From contig BSBG01000002.1 of NCBI GenBank assembly GCA_030159235.1, positions 558,001 to 622,000 on the forward strand: 64,000 nucleotides of DNA, written 5' to 3'. This document shows positions 38,077-45,810 of this stretch, one piece after another. A program made the translations under genes and the position numbers. Each line of letters begins with the position of its first letter. Position 1 is the stretch's first letter. Below the pieces are notes generated by a model. The model was not told the origin of the DNA. It saw nothing but the letters and a program-made list of their open reading frames with translations, and made no database searches. Origin of the DNA: Bacillus safensis (GTDB lineage Bacteria; Bacillota; Bacilli; Bacillales; Bacillaceae).

Positions 38077-38948
38077 CTGCGTTTCCCTCCAAACTTCGCA
38101 ATGAATACTTCTTCTAAATTCACAGGCAGTTCATGCCATATTTTTGGCTGCAGAGACTTCAAATACTCTTTAGCCTCTACATCGGTTTTAAGGACAAGCG
38201 CTGTATAAAAAACGCCCGCTTGATCTAATATGGCAACGCCATTTTTACGAATACTTAAATTCATATCTTCTTCAAAGGCCATTTGGATTTTGACATAGTC
38301 ATTTTTTAGTTCATCCAAATCCATAACACTTGTGAGTTCATTTCCTTCTAAAAATCCGATTCGATTACACATACGCTCAATATCTTCTAAGCGGTGAGAT
38401 GTAATGAGAATCGATGTTTCACGCTCTGCTACTTCGTCGATCATGAGCTGAAGAACATCATTTCTAGTGACGGCATCGATTCCATCAGTCGGCTCATCTA
38501 ATAAAATGACCGCTGGTTTGATGGCAAAGCTTAAAATGAGCGATAACTGTTTCTTTAACCCTGTCGACAATTCACGATACTTCACTTTTTCTGGGATTTC
38601 ATATCGGTTCACAAGCTCATTGGCATATGTCACGTCAAACTTTGGATACAGTTGTTTTAACAGATTTACAAGCTGTCCGTAATTGTACCTGTCAAAGTAA
38701 GGATTCACGACCGGCATATACACAATATTTTGCTTCACTAATGGGTGATCTTTCACCAGCACATCTTTGAAATAAATCTCTCCTTCATCTGGAAGAAGAA
38801 TTTGCTGGATCAAGCGAAGAAGTGTTGTTTTCCCAGAACCATTCCGTCCAAGCAGACCAAAGATTTCACCTTCACCTATTTTGAAGGAAACGTCACTGAG
38901 TACTTTGCGTCCATTTAATGTTTTCGATACATTTCTAACCTCAATCAC
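38070..38948 (-). CDS. ytrB: ABC transporter ATPase YtrB
   Basis: A 292-residue ATPase of the ABC-2 exporter group: Walker A GRNGSGKTT (about residues 34-42), a signature region degenerate as LSTGLKKQ, Walker B VILLDEPTDG and the H-loop ILITSHR. A C-terminal extension of about 80 residues is typical. It drives the single YtrC/D permease. The start overlaps the ytrA stop by 8 bp. Confidence 0.88.
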   Translation of the reverse strand: MIEVRNVSKTLNGRKVLSDVSFKIGEGEIFGLLGRNGSGKTTLLRLIQQILLPDEGEIYFKDVLVKDHPLVKQNIVYMPVVNPYFDRYNYGQLVNLLKQLYPKFDVTYANELVNRYEIPEKVKYRELSTGLKKQLSLILSFAIKPAVILLDEPTDGIDAVTRNDVLQLMIDEVAERETSILITSHRLEDIERMCNRIGFLEGNELTSVMDLDELKNDYVKIQMAFEEDMNLSIRKNGVAILDQAGVFYTALVLKTDVEAKEYLKSLQPKIWHELPVNLEEVFIAKFGGKRRW

Positions 38949-39333
38949 CTTGATTTCCTCCTTTTAGACTTGAGCCGATCTCTTCTAGCCATTCCTTCAA
39001 TTGATGAATATCAATACCGGCATAATGAGCTTCTATAATGAGCTGTCTTAATTGCTCCTTCATCTCGAGCACCTTCCCTTCATTCAGCTTTAACTGAGCA
39101 CCTTCTGTCACATACGTACCGCGGCCCCTTAGAGTTTCAATAATCCCTTCCCGCTCAAGTTCTTTATATGCTTTGCTGACGGTATTTGGGTTGGCAATAA
39201 TAATGGTGGCGAGCTCTCTGACGGAGGGCAATTTGTCACCTGGCTTCATCACGCCTTTTAAACATAAAATTTTGAGCTGCTCAATGATTTGTTCATATAT
39301 TGGCGCAGCGCTTCTTGGATCTATTTGGATCAT
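38941..39333 (-). CDS. ytrA: GntR-family repressor YtrA
   Basis: A 130-residue GntR/YtrA-subfamily regulator: winged-helix DNA-binding domain with KPGDKLPSVRELATIIIANPNTVSKAYKELE-like HTH (about residues 30-60) and a short C-terminal dimerisation helix pair. It represses the ytr operon and is relieved by cell-wall stress. The ATG at 39333 has GAGGGAG upstream and gives the B. subtilis length. Its operator lies in the promoter at 39556-39609. Confidence 0.9.
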   Translation of the reverse strand: MIQIDPRSAAPIYEQIIEQLKILCLKGVMKPGDKLPSVRELATIIIANPNTVSKAYKELEREGIIETLRGRGTYVTEGAQLKLNEGKVLEMKEQLRQLIIEAHYAGIDIHQLKEWLEEIGSSLKGGNQGD

Positions 39334-39350
39334 GATGGCTCCCTCTTTCC

Positions 39351-39530
39351 TCATTCATGCTTTTGCAGTCCTATCACTTGTTCATGCCCATGTATTAAAG
39401 AGATCGAATTGGGTATTAAATCTTTTTGAACTTCAAAACCAATGAAAACAAGAACGAAAAAAAATGTACATGCTAACGCAACAGCCAGCACCATCCACTT
39501 CAAATTGATTGGTTTTTTTTCTTTTTTCAT
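39351..39530 (-). CDS. ytrG: Small membrane protein, ytrG position
   Basis: A 59-residue protein with a basic N-terminus (MKKEKKPINLKW) and one hydrophobic segment (about residues 13-34), then an outward-facing tail. It is the first gene of the ytr operon, in the place of ytrG in B. subtilis. The ATG at 39530 has AAAGGTG seven bases upstream; the longer frame to 39623 would run through the operator. Sequence relation to YtrG is inferred from position. Confidence 0.7.
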   Translation of the reverse strand: MKKEKKPINLKWMVLAVALACTFFFVLVFIGFEVQKDLIPNSISLIHGHEQVIGLQKHE

Positions 39531-39555
39531 GGTTGAACACCTTTCTTCACTTTTT

Positions 39556-39623
39556 AAGTGTCTGTAGTGTATTAGTTGATATAGTACACTTAATACAATA
39601 TAGACACTTAATTGAAAAGTCAA
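39556..39623 (-). promoter_or_regulatory. ytr promoter and YtrA operator
   Basis: AGTGTA (39566-39571), exactly 13 bp, then TACACT (39585-39590) matches the reported YtrA operator AGTGTA-N13-TACACT. An outer inverted pair, AAGTGTCT (39556-39563) and AGACACTT (39602-39609), surrounds it. The promoter is TTGACT (39618-39623), 17 bp, TATTGT (39595-39600) on the minus strand, so the outer right arm lies between -35 and -10 and the core lies over the start site. Confidence 0.85.
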
Positions 39624-39634
39624 GAGACTCTAGA

Positions 39635-39642
39635 AAAAAATA
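39635..39642. repeat. Left target-site duplication of the IS1595-family element
   Basis: AAAAAATA is repeated exactly at 41196-41203, on the other side of the element; 8 bp is the usual length for this family. Confidence 0.85.
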
Positions 39643-39662
39643 GGCTATTTTCGTAAAGTTTG
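39643..39662 (+). repeat. Left terminal inverted repeat of the IS
   Basis: Begins GGCTATTTTCG; pairs with the right end at 16 of 20 positions. Confidence 0.85.
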
Positions 39663-39722
39663 CTGTTTCCTGACCATACTGTTAAAAGGTTGTTACAATG
39701 GGCATTCGGGAGGCGTTTAAGT

Positions 39723-40712
39723 ATGTGGGAAAATGTTTATGAAAAGTTCAGCGATTTAACCAAATCAGAGCAATTAGCCTTGTTTAACGCAATGAAACAG
39801 GACTTGCTTCCAGACGAACCAGATAAAATTACGAAACTACTTAAAAGCATTCGTGAAGCCAGATTTGCTTCCGGTTTAGGGGGTGTTCATTGCGGTAGTA
39901 CATCCGTTAAACAGAACGGGAAATATCGCTCAATACAACGCTATCTGTGTAACGATTGTGGAAAATCCTTCAATGATATGACCGACACACCATTCTCAGG
40001 CTTTCGTTTTTCAGAAAAATGGGTAGAATACATAGAACGAATGGCTGAGGGTTATACACTACTCCAATTGCTGAACGCCTTAAAATACACATTTCCACCG
40101 CATTTTATTGGAGACATAAAATCTTGAACGTATCAGGCAGTTTCGGATTTAATCAACTTTAAGGTATCGGTGAAAGTGATGAAACTTTCTTTCGTGAGTC
40201 TATGAAGAGGCGAGAAATCACCCATAGAAAAGCCAAAAAGCGTGGAGAAAAGGACGAAAAGAGAGGTATTTCTAACCTTAAAATTGCTGTTGTCATAGCA
40301 CAAGACCGTAATGGAAGTGTAATTGATCGTAAGGCAGAAACAGGTCGTGTTAAAGCAGAAGGGTGAGTATATTCACCCTTCTGCTTTGCTATGCATTGTT
40401 ACAGCAACAAATTATAAAAAGTTCGCCAAGATAACAGGATTACAACTCGAAACCGTCAATGAGCGTCAAAAACAGCGTGTAAAGAAGGGGATTTACCACA
40501 TTCAACACGTTAATAACTTTCATAATCGCCTGAAAAAGTGGATGGAGCGTTTTCAAGGAGTTGCAACAAAATATTTGGACAACTACCTCTACTGGTTCCG
40601 ATGGCTTGATAAGGAAAAGAATTTAGCATTTGAAAAACGAGTAGAGCAAATGCTTGTTTTAGCGTGTCAAAAATCTAATTATAGTACAGTTGAGATATTG
40701 AGAAGTGCATAA
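39723..40712 (+). pseudogene. IS1595-family transposase, frameshifted
   Basis: A degraded DDE transposase of about 330 codons. The ATG at 39723 follows GGGAGG. The first part (to 40127) has a zinc-ribbon region with YLCNDCGKSF, although its first CxxC pair is reduced to HCG. A frameshift near 40095 moves the reading to FYWRHKILN, an in-frame TAA lies at 40160, then ESDETFFRE carries the first catalytic Asp. A second frameshift at about 40365 returns to the original frame, ending with HIQHVNNFHNRLKKWMERF. The second catalytic Asp, expected in a CTD motif, reads CIV here. It cannot make an active enzyme. Confidence 0.9.
40352..40387. repeat. Perfect 15-bp hairpin in the transposase pseudogene
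   Basis: AAAGCAGAAGGGTGA (40352-40366), the loop GTATAT, then its exact complement (40373-40387). The second frameshift of the pseudogene falls inside this hairpin. Confidence 0.9.
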
Positions 40713-40716
40713 TAAA

Positions 40717-40737
40717 AGACCCCGAATATTGAGGTCT
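40717..40737 (-). terminator. Terminator of the IS passenger gene
   Basis: On the minus strand AGACCTC pairs with GGGGTCT (one mismatch), followed by TTTTATT; it also stands just after the transposase stop. Confidence 0.6.
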
Positions 40738-40751
40738 CTACAATGTTTTAA

Positions 40752-41078
40752 TTAGATTCTTACTTGGTTTTTGGACTTGCTTTTGAACAGGATTAGCACC
40801 CACCATACTAATAAAAATATATAGCCTATCACTGTAAAGATAGACCAAACTGCACCCTGTTGCAATTGACTAAATAAGTGTTCAAATTCATTCATTCCTT
40901 CTACTCTACCAATGCTATTTATCAGGCTAATAATCGGAATTGTAACAGTAAATACAATGGTTAGAATGGACAATCCTCTATGTTTATTTTTCACAACACT
41001 GAATATTGCAGTTCCTAATGTTGCTAAGAAAAACAAGTAATATAATACCCAAAACCAATCAGGAAGAGTCTCCCACAT
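40752..41078 (-). CDS. IS passenger: small three-helix membrane protein
   Basis: A 108-residue intact ORF inside the IS, opposite to the transposase. It has three hydrophobic segments (about residues 8-26, 36-54 and 75-98) separated by short loops, a Trp-rich start (MWETLPDWFWVLYYLF) and a basic tail (FKSKSKNQVRI). The ATG follows a strong SD (AAGGGGG). I do not recognise its family. Its preservation beside a dead transposase suggests either recent decay or selection for its function. It may be an immunity-like or membrane-stress protein, but no evidence decides this. Confidence 0.75.
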   Translation of the reverse strand: MWETLPDWFWVLYYLFFLATLGTAIFSVVKNKHRGLSILTIVFTVTIPIISLINSIGRVEGMNEFEHLFSQLQQGAVWSIFTVIGYIFLLVWWVLILFKSKSKNQVRI

Positions 41079-41175
41079 TTTTTATACCCCCTTGATTAAA
41101 AATATTTGCAATTCCTTTATATATAACATATTTTAACGGAATAAAAACCATTTACAAATATAGAACCAAAAACAA

Positions 41176-41195
41176 CAATTTTTGCGAAAACAGCC
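41176..41195 (-). repeat. Right terminal inverted repeat of the IS
   Basis: Read from the outside it begins GGCTGTTTTCGC and matches the left end at 16 of 20 positions. Confidence 0.85.
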
Positions 41196-41203
41196 AAAAA
41201 ATA
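41196..41203. repeat. Right target-site duplication of the IS
   Basis: AAAAAATA, identical to 39635-39642; the original target was the T run of the ytzC terminator. Confidence 0.85.
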
Positions 41204-41233
41204 AAAAAACAGACCCTTAAAAGAAGGATCTGT
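41203..41233 (-). terminator. Terminator of ytzC
   Basis: On the minus strand AACAGATCCTT pairs with AAGGGTCTGTT (one mismatch) followed by a T run that merges with the IS target-site repeat. Confidence 0.8.
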
Positions 41234-41236
41234 TCA

Positions 41237-41512
41237 TCAAACGTTATCGTAAGAAATTCCTAATATCATTTGGTTTTGAAGACTTTGAATTTGTACACGT
41301 GCCCTATCTAAACGTTCTCTTTGCTGGTCATTGGCGACATCTTTTAATTTTTCTAATTCGTTGACCGTATCCTCAAGCATAAGCTGTGCTTTAGAAAACT
41401 CTTCCTCATTATAATGTTCCTGCCTTGAGCTCAAATCAAATTGTTCACTTGCAAACTCAAGCGTTTCAGTACTTTTTTGTATAAATTCATCAATTGACTG
41501 CCTTGTTGCCAT
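41237..41512 (-). CDS. ytzC: DUF2524 protein YtzC
   Basis: A 91-residue, mostly helical acidic protein (TRQSIDEFIQKSTETLEFA, then a second helical half with ANDQQRERLDRARVQIQ), matching the YtzC/DUF2524 family. No function is known. The ATG at 41512 has GGAGGG upstream; an upstream frame to 41536 has no SD. It is monocistronic and divergent from ytqA. Confidence 0.82.
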   Translation of the reverse strand: MATRQSIDEFIQKSTETLEFASEQFDLSSRQEHYNEEEFSKAQLMLEDTVNELEKLKDVANDQQRERLDRARVQIQSLQNQMILGISYDNV

Positions 41513-41664
41513 CTTGCATTCCCTCCATTTCATCATCGCTCCCGCCTATTTTGCCCACGTAGAGCTTTTTCACTAAAGAAAATGTTGGACAGTTTCAATT
41601 GTCCTCCTTCGTGATTTTTGTTAAACTTAAAGGATGCCTATTATTATGCAAGGAGGTTACTGAC

Positions 41665-42630
41665 TTGGATCAGCATAACCCTTTTTTATATTCAAACAGC
41701 GAGAAACGTTATCACACATGGAATTACCATTTGCGTGAGCACTTTGGTCATAAAGTATTTAAAGTAGCCTTAGACGGCGGCTTTGACTGCCCAAACCGTG
41801 ATGGTACTGTAGCCCATGGCGGCTGTACATTTTGCAGTGCGGCTGGGTCTGGTGATTTTGCAGGAAACCGGGCTGATGACCTCATCACTCAATTTAATGA
41901 AATCAAAGACCGGATGCATACAAAATGGAAAGACGGAAAATATATGGCGTATTTCCAGGCGTATACAAACACACATGCACCGCTTCCTGTCCTAAAAGAA
42001 AAATATGAAACCGTCATGAATCTGGATGGTGTGGTTGGTCTATCCATTGCAACAAGACCCGACTGTCTGCCTGATGACGTAGTGGAGTATTTAGCCGAAT
42101 TAAATGAACGTACTTATCTCTGGGTAGAGCTTGGTCTTCAAACGGTACACGAACGAACAGCTATGCTCATCAATCGTGCCCATGATTATGAATGCTACGT
42201 TGAAGGTGTAGAAAAGCTGCGGAAACATGGAATTCGTGTCTGCTCGCATATCATCAATGGATTGCCTCTTGAAAACCGAGATATGATGATGGAAACAGCA
42301 AAAGCTGTTGCTGATTTAGATGTGCAAGGAATTAAAATTCATTTGCTACATCTTTTAAAAGGCACCCCAATGGTCAAGCAATACGAAAAAGGAAAGCTTG
42401 AGTTTTTAAGCCAGGAGGAATATGTTCAGCTTGTTTGTGATCAGCTGGAGATCCTGCCGCCAGAAATGATTATTCATCGTATTACAGGTGATGGTCCAAT
42501 TGAATTAATGGTTGGTCCGATGTGGAGTGTAAACAAGTGGGAAGTACTAAATGCCATTAATGCCGAGCTCGAAAGACGTAACAGCTATCAAGGTAAACGT
42601 TTCGTCAGATTGGAAGAAGCATCCAAATGA
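41665..42630 (+). CDS. ytqA: Radical SAM protein YtqA
   Basis: A 321-residue radical SAM enzyme of the TIGR01212/YhcC family. FDCPNRDGTVAHGGCTFC (about residues 37-54) contains the iron-sulfur cluster cysteines with the family's longer spacing. The reaction is not proven, but conserved coupling with YtqB/MnmM points to tRNA or nucleic-acid chemistry. The start is TTG at 41665, with AAGGAGG eight bases upstream; the frame to 41599 has no SD. Its stop overlaps the ytqB start (ATGA). Confidence 0.82.
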   Translation: MDQHNPFLYSNSEKRYHTWNYHLREHFGHKVFKVALDGGFDCPNRDGTVAHGGCTFCSAAGSGDFAGNRADDLITQFNEIKDRMHTKWKDGKYMAYFQAYTNTHAPLPVLKEKYETVMNLDGVVGLSIATRPDCLPDDVVEYLAELNERTYLWVELGLQTVHERTAMLINRAHDYECYVEGVEKLRKHGIRVCSHIINGLPLENRDMMMETAKAVADLDVQGIKIHLLHLLKGTPMVKQYEKGKLEFLSQEEYVQLVCDQLEILPPEMIIHRITGDGPIELMVGPMWSVNKWEVLNAINAELERRNSYQGKRFVRLEEASK

Positions 42631-43202
42631 TTTTGAAACGCATGCTCCCTTTTAGTAAAGAGCTGTTAGAACGAGCGTGTCAAAAAGGCGATATCGTCAT
42701 AGATGCAACGATGGGAAATGGCCACGATACACTCTATTTAGCTGACCTTGTCGGAACTGATGGACAAGTTTTCGCATTTGACGTGCAAGAGGAAGCCTTA
42801 CAGCAGACTAGCAAAAGGCTTGCTGACCAATATCCTTACGTTCACCTGATCCACGATGGTCATGAAAAACTGGCCGATCACCTGCCAAATGATATTTATG
42901 GACATATATCTGGTGCAGTGTTTAACCTTGGGTATCTGCCCGGAGGCGATAAAGCCGTCACCACTCAGGCTCATACAACCATCGAAGCCATCAATCAGCT
43001 CCTCGATTGGCTCAAACCTGGAGGTCTGATCGTTCTTGTGATTTACCATGGCCATCCCGAAGGAAAAAGAGAAAAAGAAGTGCTTCTTAACTATTGCAGA
43101 TCACTTCCTCATGAAGAGGTACAAGTTTTATCTTATCAATACATGAACATTCAAAACGACCCGCCTTTTGTGGTCGCTATTGAAAAAAAGCTCAAATCCT
43201 AA
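42627..43202 (+). CDS. mnmM: tRNA mnm5U34-methyltransferase YtqB (MnmM)
   Basis: A 191-residue class I SAM-dependent methyltransferase. DATMGNGHDTLYLADLVG (about residues 23-40) is the SAM-binding loop (motif I), FAFDVQ holds the acidic residue at the end of strand 2, and GAVFNLGYLPGGDK is the family catalytic segment. B. subtilis YtqB/MnmM makes the final methylation of 5-methylaminomethyl-uridine at the wobble position of tRNA. It overlaps ytqA by 4 bp. The hairpin terminator overlaps its stop codon. Confidence 0.87.
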   Translation: MILKRMLPFSKELLERACQKGDIVIDATMGNGHDTLYLADLVGTDGQVFAFDVQEEALQQTSKRLADQYPYVHLIHDGHEKLADHLPNDIYGHISGAVFNLGYLPGGDKAVTTQAHTTIEAINQLLDWLKPGGLIVLVIYHGHPEGKREKEVLLNYCRSLPHEEVQVLSYQYMNIQNDPPFVVAIEKKLKS

Positions 43203-43219
43203 TGGATTTGAGCTTTTTT
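43184..43219. terminator. Bidirectional terminator between ytqB and ytpB
   Basis: A 16-bp perfect stem (AAAAAAGCTCAAATCC and its complement) with a 4-base loop. Confidence 0.94.
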
Positions 43220-44297
43220 ATGAGGATTTCATCCAAGGCATTTTCTGATAGGTCCGATACGCTCTTCCGTTGATATAGAAAAAGAACGATGTTTTCCCGC
43301 TTGATTTGATCAGCCGTTTTGCTAGCTTGTTCATCTCTTTTTGGGCTGTCACTTTTTCATCGGACAAATAGACCGCAAGTAACCCTCTGTTAATCAATTT
43401 GTGAAAGTTTTCGTGCGGAATGCCTTTCAGCTGTTCATCCGCTTTTTCGATAAAATGCTGAAGTCTATCCATCATCTCATGATGAGAGTCATAGTATGAG
43501 CAAAAATTCAGATCTCCCCCAAGCCGATCCTCTTCTTGGTCAATTAAATAATCAAGTAAAATGTGCAAACCTTGAATATAAGGGAAATAGCTTTCATAAA
43601 TTTGCTTTGCCTGTTTGTCTGTAAAATCAGGCTGCTGCGCATACGCCACAAGACAGAATATCCCTAATGTGGATCCTGCACAAGCTGAAAACTCATACCA
43701 TTCCATCTTCGGTAAATCTTTTTCATATTGGCGGAACCAAGACTCTAGCCGCGGGACACGCTCATGAGGAACGACGTGCTTATGTACTTGCAGATCACTA
43801 TAGTAATCACACAGCGTATGTAAATAGGGCTGAATGATTGGATAATGCTCAAGGCGCGTAAGCACGTCTTGGCATGTGCGGACAAGCGCATGTAAATATC
43901 CATGATCCTCTTGATCATCACGAAATTGATAGTACGGCTTGAGCTCAGCATGAATATCAAGCGCATCTCTCATCGCATGATGCAGCATATGAAAATCTTT
44001 TGGGTCAAGCGACGTGCTACGGTCACATAGGTTATCTAAGTAATCACTGATGGTTTGATACGCCACAATAAATTCAATACACGTTTCTTTCTCTTCACCT
44101 GCTAGAAGAGACAAAATACCTCCGCCTTCACAGTGAAAGGTTTTACTAGATATGCTCGCTAGTGCCTGCGTTCTCAATTCTTTATTTTCAATCATTTCTG
44201 CATGAGCCCGCCACTTTTTCAGCTCCTGATGAACAAGCGGAAAAATATCTTTATACACCTTTGTCATCAGTGCAAAAGGACGCTCTGGTACTGACAA
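43218..44297 (-). CDS. ytpB: Tetraprenyl-beta-curcumene synthase YtpB
   Basis: A 359-residue class IB terpene synthase. DYLDNLCDRS (about residues 82-91) is the DxxxD-like metal-binding motif, and LLDYLIDQEED lies later in the helical fold. In B. subtilis YtpB cyclises tetraprenyl diphosphate to tetraprenyl-beta-curcumene in the C35 terpene pathway. The TTG at 44297 has GGTGGAG with a 4-base gap; a TTG at 44327 has none. It follows ytpA by 30 bp and is probably co-transcribed with it. Confidence 0.86.
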   Translation of the reverse strand: MSVPERPFALMTKVYKDIFPLVHQELKKWRAHAEMIENKELRTQALASISSKTFHCEGGGILSLLAGEEKETCIEFIVAYQTISDYLDNLCDRSTSLDPKDFHMLHHAMRDALDIHAELKPYYQFRDDQEDHGYLHALVRTCQDVLTRLEHYPIIQPYLHTLCDYYSDLQVHKHVVPHERVPRLESWFRQYEKDLPKMEWYEFSACAGSTLGIFCLVAYAQQPDFTDKQAKQIYESYFPYIQGLHILLDYLIDQEEDRLGGDLNFCSYYDSHHEMMDRLQHFIEKADEQLKGIPHENFHKLINRGLLAVYLSDEKVTAQKEMNKLAKRLIKSSGKTSFFFYINGRAYRTYQKMPWMKSS

Positions 44298-44327
44298 ATC
44301 ACTCCACCCCCAACTTAAAGCTCCCAA

Positions 44328-45107
44328 TCAAATATATTGATCTGTAAAGGCTCTTGCCACCTTAAACACATCTTCTCTTTCCGGTTCATTAAATATTTCA
44401 TGATACAGCTCTTCCCATTCACGGTATGATTTATTGGTTGATTCTATACCATTGAACCATTTGATCACCCTCGTTTTATCCACGATCTTATCATCGCCCG
44501 CCTGCATTAAAAGAAGCGGGATCGATCTAAAGACATTCGTCGGTTGCATCGCTGCATCGATATTTTTGATCAGCTCTCGATACCAGCGAACCGACACCTT
44601 TGTCACGTAAAGAGAATCATTTGAATCTGCTTCAATGACAGCCTGATTTCGTGTGGCTAATTCAATCGACAGCCCTGACTCCACTTTAAAAGACGGTGCC
44701 AGCACATTTAGACCTTTTGACGCAAAATCCATCAGCTTCTTCGGTTTAAATTGCAGACCTAAACAAGGTGATGATAAAATAAGGCCATCGATCTTCGTAT
44801 GGGTATACTGCTTCATCCACTCAATGGAAATAAGCCCGCCCATGCTGTGTCCAAGTAAAAAAGTAGGAAGCCTGAATGACTTCGCATGTTCGATCCATTC
44901 ATCTACTGTCTCAATGTATTCTTGAAAGGAACGAATGTGGCCTCGCGCACGTGTCGATGTTCCTTGCCCAGGCAAGTCACCCATGACAACGTGATAGCCT
45001 GCATTTCGCCACATTTCAATCAGCCATTTATATCGGCCGTGATATTCACTAGCACCATGTACAATTACAATTGTACCAACTGGTCTTTCAGCATGCCAAG
45101 TCCACAA
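44328..45107 (-). CDS. ytpA: Phospholipase YtpA (bacilysocin-type)
   Basis: A 259-residue alpha/beta hydrolase of the lysophospholipase/monoglyceride-lipase group. IVHGASEYHGRY is the oxyanion segment, GHSMGG holds the nucleophile Ser88, and the catalytic Asp and His are in AGDDKIVD and ELYHEIFNEP. In B. subtilis YtpA acts on membrane phospholipid to make the antibiotic lysophospholipid bacilysocin. The TTG at 45107 has GAGGTG six bases upstream and gives the B. subtilis length. It is divergent from ytoA and leads the ytpA-ytpB pair. Confidence 0.86.
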   Translation of the reverse strand: MWTWHAERPVGTIVIVHGASEYHGRYKWLIEMWRNAGYHVVMGDLPGQGTSTRARGHIRSFQEYIETVDEWIEHAKSFRLPTFLLGHSMGGLISIEWMKQYTHTKIDGLILSSPCLGLQFKPKKLMDFASKGLNVLAPSFKVESGLSIELATRNQAVIEADSNDSLYVTKVSVRWYRELIKNIDAAMQPTNVFRSIPLLLMQAGDDKIVDKTRVIKWFNGIESTNKSYREWEELYHEIFNEPEREDVFKVARAFTDQYI

Positions 45108-45152
45108 AGTAAACACCTCACAAATGTTGTATTAAGAAAGGAAGTCGAAAAA

Positions 45153-45668
45153 GTGATTTATCCATATCATCAGTTTACACCTGAGATTCATGAATCAGTC
45201 TTTGTCGCAGATAACGCCACCATTACTGGTGATGTCACGATTGGAGAATATTCGAGCGTATGGTTCCAAACCGTCATCAGAGGCGATGTCGCACCTGTGC
45301 GTATTGGAAAGAGCGTCAATATTCAAGATTTATCTTGTCTGCATCAAAGTCCTGGAAAAACACTTCTTATTGAAGATGGTGCTACCATTGGACACCAAGT
45401 CACATTACATAGCTCAATTATTCGAAAAAATGCCCTCATTGGCATGGGGTCCATCATTCTCGATGGTGCAGAAATTGGCGAAGGCGCCTTCATCGGTGCA
45501 GGAAGTCTTGTCCCTCAAGGAAAGGTCATCCCAAAAGGATCACTCGCTTTTGGCCGTCCAGCCAAAGTGGTTCGACTGTTAACAGATGAAGATATCCAAG
45601 ACATGGACCGAATCCGCCGAGAATATGTAGAAAAGGGACAATACTATCGTTCCCTTTTATCCCGTTAA
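45153..45668 (+). CDS. ytoA: Gamma-carbonic-anhydrase-like protein YtoA
   Basis: A 171-residue left-handed beta-helix protein built of hexapeptide repeats, of the gamma-carbonic anhydrase-like group. VIRGDVAPVRIGKSVNIQD is the characteristic segment, and the likely metal-binding His residues lie in LHQSPG and IGHQVTLHSS. Activity of YtoA is unproven. The start is GTG at 45153 with AAAGGAAG eight bases upstream, matching the B. subtilis length. It is divergent from ytpA. A shared terminator ends it. Confidence 0.87.
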   Translation: MIYPYHQFTPEIHESVFVADNATITGDVTIGEYSSVWFQTVIRGDVAPVRIGKSVNIQDLSCLHQSPGKTLLIEDGATIGHQVTLHSSIIRKNALIGMGSIILDGAEIGEGAFIGAGSLVPQGKVIPKGSLAFGRPAKVVRLLTDEDIQDMDRIRREYVEKGQYYRSLLSR

Positions 45669-45771
45669 CATCATACGTGTATCTTCACTTTATCATGTTT
45701 TTTTCAGGATATTAAGCAATAACTATGAACCGCTTGTTATTTTACCCTGTTCCACCGCTTTCTATCATGAC

Positions 45772-45808
45772 AAAAAAGGTTTTCAGCTTTGTGCTGAAAA
45801 CCTTTTTT
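45772..45808. terminator. Bidirectional terminator between ytoA and asnB
   Basis: A 16-bp perfect stem (AAAAAAGGTTTTCAGC and its complement) around a 5-base loop. Confidence 0.95.
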
Positions 45809-45810
45809 GA

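Larger units (their letters stand above)
39643..41195 (+). mobile_element. IS1595-family insertion sequence with passenger gene
   Basis: The element is 1,553 bp. Its ends are 20-bp terminal inverted repeats (39643-39662 and 41176-41195) identical at 16 of 20 positions: GGCTATTTTCGTAAAGTTTG on the left and GGCTGTTTTCGCAAAAATTG as read inward from the right. A perfect 8-bp direct repeat AAAAAATA flanks it. It carries a decayed IS1595-type transposase and, in the opposite direction, an intact small membrane-protein gene. Members of this family are known to carry passenger genes. It inserted between the ytr promoter and the ytzC terminator. The base composition is more AT-rich than its neighbours. 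Confidence 0.88.
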
